From Malania oleifera (taxonomy: Eukaryota; Streptophyta; Magnoliopsida; Santalales; Ximeniaceae): 64,000 bases of DNA. Position numbers and translations under genes: made by a program. The stretch spans positions 42,286,390 to 42,350,389 of the forward strand of contig NC_080425.1 of the NCBI RefSeq assembly GCF_029873635.1, read 5' to 3'. Below are positions 11,533-22,860 of the stretch, piece after piece (the stretch's first letter is position 1; every line of letters starts with the position of its first letter). The notes under the pieces are model-generated. The model searched no databases, was not told the DNA's origin, and worked only from the letters and a program-made list of their open reading frames with translations.

Positions 11533-12059
11533 CCTCTTAACCAAACCCGGTCTAGCCCATGAGGAACCAAGCCCACTCGTTTTAAATAGAAACCGGGCCT
11601 CACCTTCATTTTAAAACAAACCTCAAGCCCACAGAAACCAAGCCTAACTCTTTTTAACAAAGAAACCAAGCCCATTCGTTTTGAAAAATAACTTGAGCCC
11701 AACTCCCTTTTAAAACCTGATCCCAAACCTTTTTTAAAACCAGGCCCATTAACCATTCAAAAACCCAAGTCCATTTATTTTAAAACCCCTAAGGCCCATA
11801 TGTTTTAAAAACCCATTGCCCATCTTTTTTATTAAGACCCGAGCCCTAAAAATCATTTTAAACGTCCATGCCCAACTGGTCTAAAAAAGGCAGAGCCAAC
11901 CCCAGGTGATTAAAAGAAACCCGAAGCTTATTTCTAAATGAAGCCCAACTTCGTTTTTTTTTAAAAGTCGGCCCCACTTGTCCTTTGAAAACCCCAGACC
12001 ACTCATTTTGAAAATAGACCCGACCCATTTGTTTTAAATTAACCCAGGCCCAAACAAAT
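11533..12059. repeat. Degenerate GCCCA...TTTTAAA periodic tract
   Basis: A loose ~30-40 bp period repeats AAACC(A/C)AGCCCA followed by T/A-rich TTTTAAAA for more than 500 bp, with over a dozen GCCCA/GGCCCA words. It continues beyond the inserted element at 19292-19350, showing it predates that insertion. No plausible coding frame. Confidence 0.6.
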
Positions 12060-14131
12060 TGTTGGTCGTACAAGGCTTACAATCTTGTTTAGATGATAAC
12101 AAATAATAGGAACTTAACATATTTGGTTAAGTGATGATATTTCAAGACTTAACTATGAGAAAGCAAGGTCAAGTGTTCACAAGGATCCATTGAAAGCTTA
12201 TACTTCAAAGAAGGATGATCAAATGAAGCTTAAGACATGGATTCCAAGAGGATCTATTAAAGCTTGAAGAATATGAGAGGATGGATATTAAAGAGAAAGC
12301 TCAAAGTATATTAAAGGTTGAAGACAAGATGGAGCCAAAGCAAGCATGAAGATTTAAGTGTTTAGAATTTCAAAGTCTTATGAAGTCTTTATGTAAGTAC
12401 TTCATGTTTAAATATCTTATGAAATACTTTGAAGATCTTTAGGATGCATTTAAGACTTAGAGACCAGTTTTTGAAAACTTTGGAAAATAATTTTGAAAAG
12501 TAAAAATTGAGTTTTTCAAATAACAAGGGTTTAAAATCTTAAAAAAATGAAAGTTTTTGAAAAGATGAACTGCTTAGCCGACTGACCAAATTGAAGTGTG
12601 TTCAGTCAGCTGACTGACAAAGGGTCTGTCCAGCTGACTGACAGTATTGAACTGAGTTCAGTCAGCCGACTGACAATTATTTTCTAAATTTCTCGGATAG
12701 ACAGAATGGTCTCAACCAACTGTCCAACCGATCGACCCTGTACAAAAATGACTCAGTCGAGTGACCCAGCCGACTGACCCTGCGGGAATTTTAAATTTCG
12801 AACTTCAACGGAAAAATTCAAAAAATTAGTTTTTCCAATCTAAACGTTATAAAAACTTGGGGGACACTCTAAGCAACTTGGGAAACAAGGAAACTCATTT
12901 TAAAAACTCTATAAATACTTCTTTAACCCAAGGAATCAAATTACCAAGCAAAAATCAGCAATCAAGCATCCTACTTTCAATCTTCTCTAAAGCTCACTCT
13001 TGCTCACATTCTTGCTAGGAGAATTCTACTGAATTGCTGTTGATCAAAAGCCACGGTTCTAACTTGCTACTAAGTTTTTTCAAATCCTAAGAAAGAACCT
13101 TCGGTGATATCTTATCTTGAGCTTCAATTCTATTTCATGTTGATATTTAAATTCTGAAGTACATAATGCTGAATTTGTACTAATCTGCTATGTTTGAGAG
13201 TGTTCTTGTATGCAATGTTTATTTTGTATTTCTTGTAGTTCTTGGATGATTCCATTTTGTTGGATCGTTGACCAAGCATGGCGTATTGCTGGGAGAGGTG
13301 ATTACTTTAGCCTATTAAAGGAGTGCCCAAGCGTGGGGTATCGCTTGGAGAGGCGTTGCTCTAGCCTACTGAAGGAGTGTGTAACGATTTTGTTCCACCC
13401 AGAAAGGAATTGGTATACTGGAATCCTTTGGTGGTATTGACCAAAGGCGAGGATGTAGGCTGGGGATAAGCCGAACCTCGTAAAAAACATGGTCTCTATT
13501 TTTCCCTTACTCTCTTTAAATTCCAACAAACATATAAACTGCGTGGATGATTTAATTTCTTAATCGTATATACTACATAATTTGGAAATTAAATAAACTG
13601 AAGTTTAATTTGGTTTTGGGATTGCGGAAACCGAAAGGGAGTATGTTGATTGGTTAACACCTAAAGACAAATTAACTAAGAGTTTATTTAAATTCTGAGT
13701 TGTTTGGGATTTGAGTTGTGGTTTGCATTGAATCAAATTACATTCATTAGGTTTGCATTGAATCAAATTACATTCACTACAGGGCTTGAAACAATCATAC
13801 ACATAGGGTTATTAACAAAAGCTGAAATTACCAAAGTGCTGAAAATTATATTTGCTAGAGTATTTTATTTTTGATTACTTAGATGTTGGTTGGTTATGTG
13901 GATGTTTAAGTTTTTGATCACTTGTGCTTGGTGAATCAATTGGTTTGGTTGATTGGTTTTGAGAATTGCTTGTTCATTTAAGTTTTTGTGGTTGTGGATT
14001 GAATAAAGAATTAAGCTTGTGCTGTGTTGTTCATAAATAATCAAGAGCTTAAGAATTCATTAAAAAAATTGAAATAAATTTTAATAACCCAATTTACCCC
14101 CCCCCCTCCTGGGAGTACACCTTGGTTTTCA
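12060..14131 (+). repeat. 5' LTR (2072 bp) of the SIRE-like element
   Basis: U3 carries a palindrome array (12562-12782) and a TATA box (TATAAATA, 12910-12917). The R/U5 part has two tandem ~54-bp units (13272-13325, 13326-13380) with the words AAGCGTGG(G)GTATCGCTTGGAGAGG and AGCCTACTGAAGGAGTG. A ~31-bp duplication of GAATCAAATTACATTCA lies near 13730-13778. It retains a 68-bp segment (about 13466-13533) that the 3' LTR has lost. Confidence 0.93.
12562..12782. promoter_or_regulatory. Palindrome array (GTCAGCCGACTGAC type) in 5' LTR U3
   Basis: About eight copies of CAGCCGACTGAC, AGTCAGCTGACTGAC and similar, including GTCAGCTGAC, a perfect palindrome. The array ends about 130 bp before the TATA box at 12910. 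Confidence 0.8.
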
Positions 14132-14132
14132 A

Positions 14133-14150
14133 TTGGTGTCAGAGCGGGGT
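14133..14150 (+). other. Primer-binding site of the SIRE-like element
   Basis: TTGGTGTCAGAGCGGGG begins two bases after the LTR end. It resembles the initiator-tRNA-Met complementary site TGGTATCAGAGC used by plant copia elements, with a transition in the fourth position of the core. Confidence 0.75.
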
Positions 14151-14188
14151 TGTACCAAATCCTAACTAGTAGCTACATAAAGATCTAG

Positions 14189-16125
14189 ATGACACACATA
14201 GGAGTAGCTCCCTTTGGAGAGGGTCAATCCTCAACTAGGCCTCCCGTCTTTTATGATTTAAATTATAAATTTTGGAAACAAATGATGAGAATTTACCTTC
14301 AAACTATGGATTGGAAAGCTTGGAAGGTTGTCACACATGGTGACTTAATTCCTACTAAAATCGTAGATGGCAAAGAAATTCCCAAAGAAGAAAAAGAGAT
14401 GACCAGCAATGACCATAAGATGCTTCAAGTAAATTCAAGTGCTATGAATGCTTTATATTGTTTTCTTGACATAAATGAATTTAATAGGGTCATGGCTTGC
14501 AAATTAGCTAAGGAAATATGGGATAAATTAGAAGTCACTTATGAAGTTACTATTGATGTTAGAGATAGTAGAATAGACATGCTCACAAGCGAGTATGAAG
14601 CCTTCAAGATGAACTCGGATGAATCAATTACGAACATGTATACAAGTTTCACCCATATAATAAACTCCCTTAATGCCTTAGGAAAAACATACTCAACTTA
14701 TGAAATGATTTGAAAAATTCTTAAAGGACTTTCACTGATTTGGGAACCTAAGGTCACTGCAATAACCGAAGGAAGAAATTTGAAAAACACCTCTTTAGAC
14801 GAACTCATAGGATCCCTTCTTACATATGAAATGTTTATAAATGAAAGAAGTGGTAAAACTAAAGCACAAGAATCAATTGCTTTTAAAGCTTCAAACAAAA
14901 ATTCTTGTGATGAAGATGAAGATGAAATGAATGAAGATGAGCTAGCATTCATATCCAAGAAACTTGCAAGAATGCTAAGAAGGAAAAATAAATTCAAAAT
15001 AAAAATCCAAAACTCAAGTTCAGATGAGGAAGAAGTTAAGAAGAATGAAACAAAGAAATAACTACCTACATACTATAATTGCAAGAAAGTAGGACACCTA
15101 AAACCAGATTGTCCGGAACTTAAGAAAGATTCCAAAAAGAAAAAAAAAAGAAAAAAAGGCAATGAAAGCCACTACTTGGGACAATATGAGTACAAGTAGT
15201 TCTGATAATGAATCAAGTGACCAAGAGGTTGCCTACTATATGACTTGGGACGATGATGAAGGACAAAGTTCCTCATCCAAATCTTTTAATGAATCATATA
15301 GTGAATCTAGCAATGATGAATCCAATGATGAGAGTATACCATCTTATGAAAAGTTACAAAATGAATTATTCAAGGTTCATAAGATTCTAGTCAAAGTAAC
15401 TAAACAATATACTTCATTAAAAAATAAGAATGAATCTGTAATGAAGGAGTTAGAATCCCTTAAACTTGTTGAAAGAGAAGAAGATTTAAAAATCAAGAAA
15501 ATAAAAAATAAGAATGAAGTTGTGATAAAAAACTTAGAATCTAAAAATCTTGCTGAAAAAGAAAAAGATTTGAAAATCAAGATATTAGAAAATAAGAATG
15601 AAAAGTTGATGAAGGAAGTAGATGACTTAAGATCCCAATCCTCTATGGAAAATGAGAAAGATCAATATATTTCTAAATTAGAGAATAAAATCACAAAAAA
15701 AAATGTCTCAAAATCAAGAAAAGGGTAAAAATAAACAAAATTTAAAAATCTATGATCTTAAGGAAAGAATTGAGGATCAAGCCAAAATCATCTACAACTT
15801 CACTAAAGGAAAAGAAAATTTTGGCAAAATGATTGGCTCACAAAGAATGTTTTTAAATAAAGAAGGCATAGGATTCAATGGAGTAGAAAATACAAAGAAA
15901 AAGAACCTCTATATGTGGTACTTTGCAAAAGCCTCTAAAGATTATGCTAGCACTTCCTCTAATGTCTATACTCACACCACATGCTTCATATGTAAGAAGA
16001 AGGGACATATAAAGTTTGAATGTCCATTAAAAAGAAAGGGTGTGAAAACTAAACAAGTTTGGAGAGTAAAAGAAACTTTTCTTGTTAAACCGTCCGGACC
16101 CAAGACAATATGGGTACCAAGATGA
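14189..16125 (+). pseudogene. Broken copia gag (DUF4219/UBN2 and zinc knuckles)
   Basis: The N-terminal part (14189-14713) begins MTHIGVAPFGEGQS and carries the FGEGQS-x-RPPVF, W-K-x-M and 'A-K-E-I-W-D-K-L' signatures of copia gag (UBN2 family). It is followed by a lysine/glutamate-rich coiled coil (about 15330-15720). Zinc knuckle 1 near 15083 lacks its first cysteine (YYNC...H...C); zinc knuckle 2 near 15983 is intact (CFICKKKGHIKFEC). It ends near the typical GPKTIWVP. Breaks: in-frame TGA at 14711-14713 where the family usually has Arg, in-frame TAA at 15059-15061, and two frameshifts located at A-runs (about 15135-15160 and 15695-15703). In an autonomous element pol would follow; here a stop and non-coding DNA follow. 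Confidence 0.9.
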
Positions 16126-17304
16126 GATAAGAAAAAATCTCAAAGATGAGTTTTTGACAAATGAAAACAGTATTATTGGCCTCAATCAATGAATGAATCA
16201 TACAAGGCTTAACTTAGAAAGTATTAAACATGAAATTTAGGAATTTATATGAAGTCAAAAGTAAGAAAATCTGAGCTTATTGCATGAGTTTTTAATTAAG
16301 AAAAGATATTTGAGAATAAGAAACACTTGAGCAAAATTGTAGTACAATGCAAATGATAATGATATGCCCTCTGCTTATGTGTTATATGCTGCTTACATGC
16401 TGATATCTTGATAGTGCCAAAGACATGAAAATGATTTGACTTATATTGATGATTTATGGCTCACTATATATTGAAAATTTGAGCATAACAGCATAATTAT
16501 ATCCATGAGCATGTTATGATATTGATAATATTGACATGATATTGGTATTACTCTTGATATTAGTATCCATGAGCACATACATGATATAAATCAACATTTG
16601 AAGCATGAGATGATAAACTTAAAAGTATAATTGGTATCAAATATGAATGTATTAATTTCAGGGGGAGTGTTATGACTTATTGCTTGTATTATGATTTTCC
16701 CTAATTTTCAATTGGTATCATAAAATAAACAAATTGGTATCATGAATTAATGTCAAAGAGGGAAAGAATGTTGAAAGCAAAGATGAACTATAAATGACAA
16801 ATATGAAATATGCATGATGAATTCAAGCTAATATGAATGTTGTGCAACATATGCTTCATTGTGAACTTAAAGATGTTACAACACATATGCAATATGAATT
16901 ACAAATATGAAATATGCATGACTATTTGACTATTGAAGCACTCTACATTGCAATATATTGGGAAGCGTGTGTTCATGTGATATACTTGTTCTTATTTTCA
17001 TATGCTCAAAATGTGATTTTATTTGAATTTAATCATTTTTGATATCTAACTCTTTTTGATTGATGTCAAAAGGGGGAGAAGTTTTAAGCAAAAATTGAGT
17101 TTTATATTGTTAAGTTGGGGGAGAAGTATTTGAACTTGAATGTTGATATTAATCTTGAATGATGTAATTCTGATATATGAGCACAATACTGAAATTAATT
17201 TTGAAATTGACCTTGATATTACAAATATTGCTAAGATGATGCTTATTGTAAGGGGGAGTCTTTTTAACGCTCACTCAAATTTTTGCTCCTTGTTTGTCAT
17301 CATA
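16126..17304 (+). mobile_element. Non-coding internal 3' region in place of pol
   Basis: About 1.2 kb of AT-rich DNA with recurring AAATATGAAATATGCATGA (near 16802 and 16901) and repeated 'ggggga(g)' patches near 16661, 17074 and 17117 that resemble duplicated polypurine tracts. No ORF matches protease, integrase or reverse transcriptase, so pol has been replaced or deleted. Confidence 0.7.
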
Positions 17305-17318
17305 AAAAAGGGGGAGAT

Positions 17319-19286
17319 TGTTGGCCTTACAAGACTTAAAATTTTGTTTTAATGATAACAAACAGGAGGAACTTAACATATTTGGTTAAGTGATGACATT
17401 TCACGACTCAACTATGAGAAAGTAAAGTCAAGTGTTCACAAGGATCCATTGAGAGCTTATACTTCAAAGAAGGATGATCAAATGAAGCTTAAGACATGGA
17501 TTCCAAGAGGATCTATTAAAGCTTGAAGAATATGAGAGCATGGATATTAAAGAGAAAGCTCAAAGTATATTAAAGCTTGAAGACAAGATGGAGCGAAAGC
17601 AAGTATGAAGACTTAAGTGTTTAGAATGTCAAAGCCTTATGAAGTCTTTATGTAGGTACTTCATGTTTAAATATCTTATGAAATACTTTGAAACTCTTTA
17701 GAATGCAATTAAGACTTAGAGACTAGTTTTTGAAAACTTCGAAAAATTATTTTGAACAGAAAAATTGAGTTTTTCAAATAACAAGGGTTTAAAATCTTAA
17801 AAAATGGAAGTTTTTGAAAAAATGAACTGCTTAGCCGACTGACCAAATTGAAGTGTGTTCAGTCAGCCGACTGACAAAGGGTCTGTCCCGCAGACTGACA
17901 ATATTAAACTAAGTTCAATCAGCCGACTGAAAATTATTTTCTAAATTTCTCAGACAGACTGAATGGTCTTAGCCGACTGTCCAGCCGACTGACCCTATAT
18001 AAAAATGACCCAGTCGAGTGACCTAACTGACTGACCCTGTGAGAATTTTAAATTTTGAACTTCAACGAGAAAATTCTAAAAATTAGTTTTTCAAATCTAA
18101 ACATTTTAAAAACTTGGGGGACACTCCAAGCAACTTGGGAAACAAGGAAACTCACTCTAAAAACTCTATAAATACTCCTTTAACCCAAGGAATCAAATTA
18201 CCAATCGAAAAATCAACAATCAAGCATCCTGCTTTCAATCTTCTCTAAAGCTCACTCTTGCTCACATTCTTGCTGGGAGAATTCTACTGAATTGCTGTTG
18301 ATCAAAAGCCATGGTTCTAACTTGCTATTAAGCTTTTTCAAATCCTAATAAAGAACCTCCGGTGATATCTTATCTTGAGTTTCAATTCTATTTCATCTTG
18401 ATATTTAAATTTTGAAGTACATAGTGCTAAATTTGTACTAATCTGCTCTGTTTAAGTTCTTGGACGATTCTAGGTTGTTGGATCGTTAACCAAGCATAGG
18501 ATATCGCTTGGAGAGGTGATTACTCTAGCCTATTGAAGGAGTGCCCAAGCGTGGGGTATCGCTTGGAGAGGCGTTGCTTTAGCCTACTGAAGGAGTTTGT
18601 AATGGTTTTTTTCCGTCCAAAAAGGTACTGATATAGTTCAATCCTTTGGTGGTATTGGCCAAAGGCGAGGACCCAGGCTGGGGATAAACTGCGTGGATGA
18701 TTTAATTTCTTAATCATATATACGACGTAATTTGGAAATTAAATAAACTAAAGTTTAATTTGGTTTTAGGATTGTGGAACCCGAAAGGGAGTACGTTGGT
18801 TGATTAATACTTTGCGGAAACCTCAAAGGGAGTACGTTGATTGGTTAACACCTAAAGACAAATTAACCAAGAGCTTATTTAAATTCTGAGTTGTTTGGCA
18901 TTTGAGTTGTGGTTTGTATTGAATCAAATTACATTCACTACAGGGCTTGAAACAATCATACACACAGGGCTATTAACAAAAGCTGAAATTACTAAAGTGC
19001 TGAAAATTATATTTGCTTGAGTATTTTGGTTTTGATTACTTAGATGTTGATTGGTTATGTGGATGTAGTTTTTGATCACTTGTGCTTAGTAAATCAATTG
19101 GTTTGGTTGATTGGTTTTGAGGATAGCTTGTTCATTTAAGTTTTTGTGGTTGTGGATTGAATAAAGAATTAATCTTGTGTTGTATTGTTCATAAATCATC
19201 AAGAGCTTAAGAATTCATTAAAAGATTTGAAACAAATTTTAATAACCCAATTCACCCCCCCTCTTGAGACTACACCTTAATTTTCA
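17319..19286 (+). repeat. 3' LTR (1968 bp) of the SIRE-like element
   Basis: Collinear with the 5' LTR. The palindrome array is at 17834-18038 and the TATA box at 18167-18174. It differs by scattered substitutions, by loss of a 68-bp segment at about 18686, and by a private duplication of AAAGGGAGTACGTTG near 18785-18840. The two LTRs are clearly diverged, so this is not a recent insertion. Confidence 0.93.
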
Positions 19287-19291
19287 CAAAT

Positions 19292-19989
19292 TTTTAAACC
19301 AATCAGGATTTTATACCCCAAAAGCCCAATCACCCTTTCCAAAATCAAGCTCAATAGTCCCCACTCAGGCCTAACCCACAATCCAACGGGTTGACTCGTT
19401 TTCACTCACTGGGTTCGGATGAGTTAACTCATCCGCAAGCCCTAGTTGACCTGAAACCCTAACTTCCGAACATGAACCCTGACCTTCCGATCATGAACCC
19501 TAAACCATTCAAGCACAACCAACACTTGATCCACACACAAGGATGAAAAGCATACACATAATCACACCAGTAAAACAAAAAGAAAGAAAAGGGGAAGGGG
19601 ATACTTATTTGCGAGTTAGGGTTAGCTTGAAGCATAACCCCATCACCAACCCTAGTTAGACCTTCCTAGATCTTGAAATCGAATCGTTCATTGGGATCAG
19701 ATGTCCTTTTACATTCACAAAGGGAGAACTGGGGTTCCTTAAGAGATCTGACAAAAGAAAAGCATATAAGAGCTAGGGTTTCAGGGGTCTGCATCCGTAG
19801 AGAGAGAGTAAAAGCTTGAGGTTTTGAAAAGGGGTTTCGCAACAGAAGGGTGAGAGGGAGAACTAGGGTTTCAGTAGTTTGCAGCAGTACAGTAGAGAGG
19901 GATCTGGAGGATTATGGTTTTAGGAGGAGGAAGAGTTTGGGTTTCAGTGGGTTTCGAAGGAGAGTTAGGGTTTCGGTGGTTCGCAAGGT

Positions 19990-20023
<34 letters not shown>

Positions 20024-20107
20024 AGAGAGTGCTTTTGAAAGAAAAGAGAGAAGGAGCAATGGAAAAAAATGCAAAAAGCCAATTTTTTTTAGCTTTTATA
20101 TGATTTG
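19292..20107. repeat. Continuation of older repeat, (GA)n tract
   Basis: The GCCCA-rich tract continues to about 19350. Next come CCCTAA/AACCCT-rich sequence (19440-19520), a G-rich stretch with 'GGGTTTCGG' words (19840-19990) and a (GA)n microsatellite at about 19990-20022. Read on the minus strand it resembles a CT-rich leader. No gene is recognised; the ORFs overlapping the GA tract are low-complexity artefacts. Confidence 0.4.
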
Positions 20108-22252
20108 TGTTGGCTTTTTGAGTCTGATCCCTGTTTTGATACAAACCACTAGTATCTTGTGTGTGCATTTAGTGTGTGAATAGGTTTTCATTTCAGCATG
20201 AACATAAGATAGCGGAAGATGGAAGCTAGCAAGGACATAAAGCTCACACACTACTGGCGAATTCCATGGAAAATGAAGAGCAAAAGAAGAAGACATTTTT
20301 TATTTTAGTCGTAATGCATTTAAGTTTCTTAGCTCTGGTTTGTAATAATGCATGCATCTGCATGATATGGATAAAATGCTCAAAATAACCATAGACAAAC
20401 CCTAGGGATCAACATACTTCACAAAAAACGTTTTCCTGAAAGACTAAAATCATACAAAAGGTTTGAAAATAATTTAGGGTCAAATTTGGGGCAAAAACAA
20501 ACTTCAGTCGACTGACGTTGGTTTTTTGGGCTTAATTTAAAAGCCCAATCGACCGAATCTTTGGCAGTATAAATGCCTCGGTCGACCGAACATGTCAAAA
20601 GTCAACATGTTGACTTCGCTCGGTCGATCGTTTGGTTTTGAATGCACCGTCCTTGGTCGACCGAACCGTTGACCTTTGACACCCCAACTACTTGGTCGAC
20701 CAAACCCTGTAGTTCAAATTGGCCTTGGTTAATAGAAACTCAAAGATGATCAATCAACCTTTTACCTTGGTCGACTAAACCCATGAAGGGGTTCAAAATT
20801 GCCCTGAGACAGTCAACCAAATCCCTCATTCAAAATTGCCACGATCGACTGAACTTATTAATATGGTCAATTGAACATTGTCTATGGTTGATTAAACCTC
20901 TAGAGTTTTAGATTTTTTAAGGGTTTAAATGTAATTAAATTTTAATTAAATAATTTGAAAAATACCCAGCGTGTCCCCAATGGTCATATTTTTTAGAAAA
21001 ACTTTAAATACCCCTTCATTTGCTTTAATTAGCAACTTTGATTAGCCTAAATTTTCTCTTAAATCTCTTGTTAATCAAAGTTCTCCCAAATCATTTTTAT
21101 TGCAAAAATCTCTTCTTTGGGGCAAAATTTTTCAAACAAATCTCTCTAACTCTCTTCCATTATTTTATTTAAAAAATCTTTTTGAAGAGAGTACATTTAT
21201 TTTTGGGCATTCATAATGTTGATCCATAGCTTTTACTCTCACTTAACTTTAATTTTTAAAATCATCTTTGAGAGTATTGCTTGGGTTTTTCTCGATAATT
21301 TTCATGATATATATTATTGGAAGAAATTATTTATAGCACAAATGTTTTCTTGAACTTAAAATCCCTGATTCTCCAAATATTTTTATTTGCAAAAATCTTT
21401 GTTGGAGAACATATTTCTCATTTATATATATATTCATATATATATATATATATATGTATATATATTGTTTGTGCAAAAATTATTTTAAGAACAAAACCCT
21501 AGGTTCTCCTACATTTTTATTGAAATATATTTTTTGAAGAAATTTTCTTATTAGGGTTTAAATACATTTAAGCACCTTTTCTCCACTGAGCAAAATTTCA
21601 TATAATTAGAGAGTGCATGTATTGAGTTTTAATGTGTACATCCCAGCTTATTTTTTGAAGCATGTTATATGTACAAAAATAATTTTTATTGTATCAGTTG
21701 GGTTCATCCCGTAAATTGAACTGGGAAGTCTCAGCCCTGTAAGTGAGACTGGTTGGGTTCAGCCTAAGAAATTGAACTGAGGAGTTTCCGCCCCGTAAGG
21801 GAGACAAGTTGGACTCATCCTTGTAATTAAGTTAGGGTTTACCTTGCCTCGTAAGGAGAGGTTGTACCGGCTTCTGCTCCACCCGTTTAAGTATGCAGGG
21901 TTAGTGTAATCCTTGGGGGGTATGCCCAAGGCAGGGACGTAGGTTGGTTTGGCCGAACCTCGTTAGCAAATATCATGTGTCACTCTCTCTCTATTTCATT
22001 TATATTTCCGCACTTAAATTTCTATATGTGTATATTTGTTTGTTCACGGTTACAATTAATTGCATTCACACATTTAAATTAAATGAGATTTACTGTACAC
22101 GTGTATGCCTGAACTCATAGTTTAATTATTTTACATACACACGTGTGCATTGAATGAGATATGATTTGTGATGAATCGGCGAAAAGTTTAAATTAGCCAA
22201 AAAGTTTTTAAAACTCAATTCATCCCCTCTTGGGATCACACCAATTCCAACA
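20108..22252 (+). mobile_element. SIRE-like LTR (2145 bp), complete ends, no TSD seen
   Basis: It runs from TGTTGGCTTTTTGAG to CACCAATTCCAACA. It contains a palindrome array (20507-20900), a TATA-like TTTAAATA (21003-21010), two to three ~55-bp R-region repeats (21690-21880, GTTGGGTTCATCCCGTAAATTGAACTG-like) and the conserved TATGCCCAAGGCAGGGACGTAGG block. It closely matches the minus-strand LTRs at 22861-23897 and 28078-33312. The flanking pentamers (ATTTG, ATCTA) do not match, and neither primer-binding site nor polypurine tract adjoins, so it is a solo or rearranged LTR. Confidence 0.8.
20507..20900. promoter_or_regulatory. Palindrome array (CTCGGTCGACCGAAC type) in LTR U3
   Basis: Copies of CTCGGTCGACCGAAC and decayed variants lie near 20508, 20577, 20620, 20655, 20693, 20775, 20842 and 20866. 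The array ends about 105 bp before the TATA-like box at 21003. Confidence 0.75.
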
Positions 22253-22860
22253 ATCTACCTCACAACCACCAAAGCACAACACGTGGCGCTCCATCCTCCA
22301 TTCGTTTAGCACCTCACACGGCCTTGCCTCAGCCATCCGATTCGTTTTTCCTAGTGACGGGCACGATTGTGCCACGTTGGCAATTTGAGTCAACTTTGAC
22401 TACTCCGCCCAATGGCCCGTGGCCTAGTGACATCATTGTGATGTCGCTCACTGCAGGCTTAATGAAAGGATTATATTTATATAATTGTCGGCCACGTGTC
22501 CTCACCCGAAGATGACACGTGGCCTAAACCAATTGACCCAGTCTGGTTCTCTATGAATCGGTTGACTAATTGAATTGGTTTTAGACTAGCATTTTGTATT
22601 TTTATTATTTATTTTTTATTAGTTTTATTTATCTAAAAATCTAAAAAAGAAAATAGGAAAAATAAAAAAAAATCAATAAAAATTAGGAAAAAATTTGAAA
22701 AATATTTTCAAGGTCAAAATTTTGTTTTTCACACTTCTCATTAAGAAAAAATAGAAAATAATTCCCAAACTCTCCCAAAATAAAAATTGGAATATTATTT
22801 AATATCTAAAAAAATTTTATAAATTTTTGAAATGATTCTGGGATTTATTTTCATAAAATA
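22253..22860. other. Unclassified stretch with paired G-boxes
   Basis: No homology to the neighbouring LTRs and no credible gene. It has CACGTGG at about 22280 and an inverted pair of G-box palindromes at 22490-22524. The last 250 bp are AT-rich with AAAAATxAAAAA runs. It joins the truncated LTR at about 22861. Confidence 0.4.
22490..22524. promoter_or_regulatory. Inverted repeat of two CACGTG G-boxes
   Basis: Perfect 11-bp arms GGCCACGTGTC and GACACGTGGCC are separated by 13 nt. Each arm contains the CACGTG G-box core bound by plant bZIP and bHLH factors. Whether it drives any transcript here is unknown. Confidence 0.6.

Larger units (their letters stand above)
12060..19286 (+). mobile_element. 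SIRE-like copia element, complete ends, no pol, TSD CAAAT
   Basis: A 7.2-kb LTR retrotransposon with LTRs 12060-14131 and 17319-19286, both TGTTGG...TTTTCA. The 5-bp target duplication CAAAT is perfect (12055-12059, 19287-19291). The primer-binding site follows the 5' LTR at 14133, and a polypurine tract (17305-17318, AAAAAAGGGGGAGAT) precedes the 3' LTR. The ~3.2-kb internal region encodes only a broken gag (14189-16125). No protease, integrase, reverse transcriptase or RNase H sequence is visible, so the copy is non-autonomous. The gag type and very long LTRs point to the SIRE/Maximus lineage (inference). Confidence 0.93.

Noticed and set aside
19850-20183. ORFs over the (GA)n tract with RERERE repeats
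   Set aside because: Low-complexity translation of a microsatellite.
22324-22515. 63-residue ORF between the LTRs
   Set aside because: No homology or context; it overlaps the G-box inverted repeat and is short.
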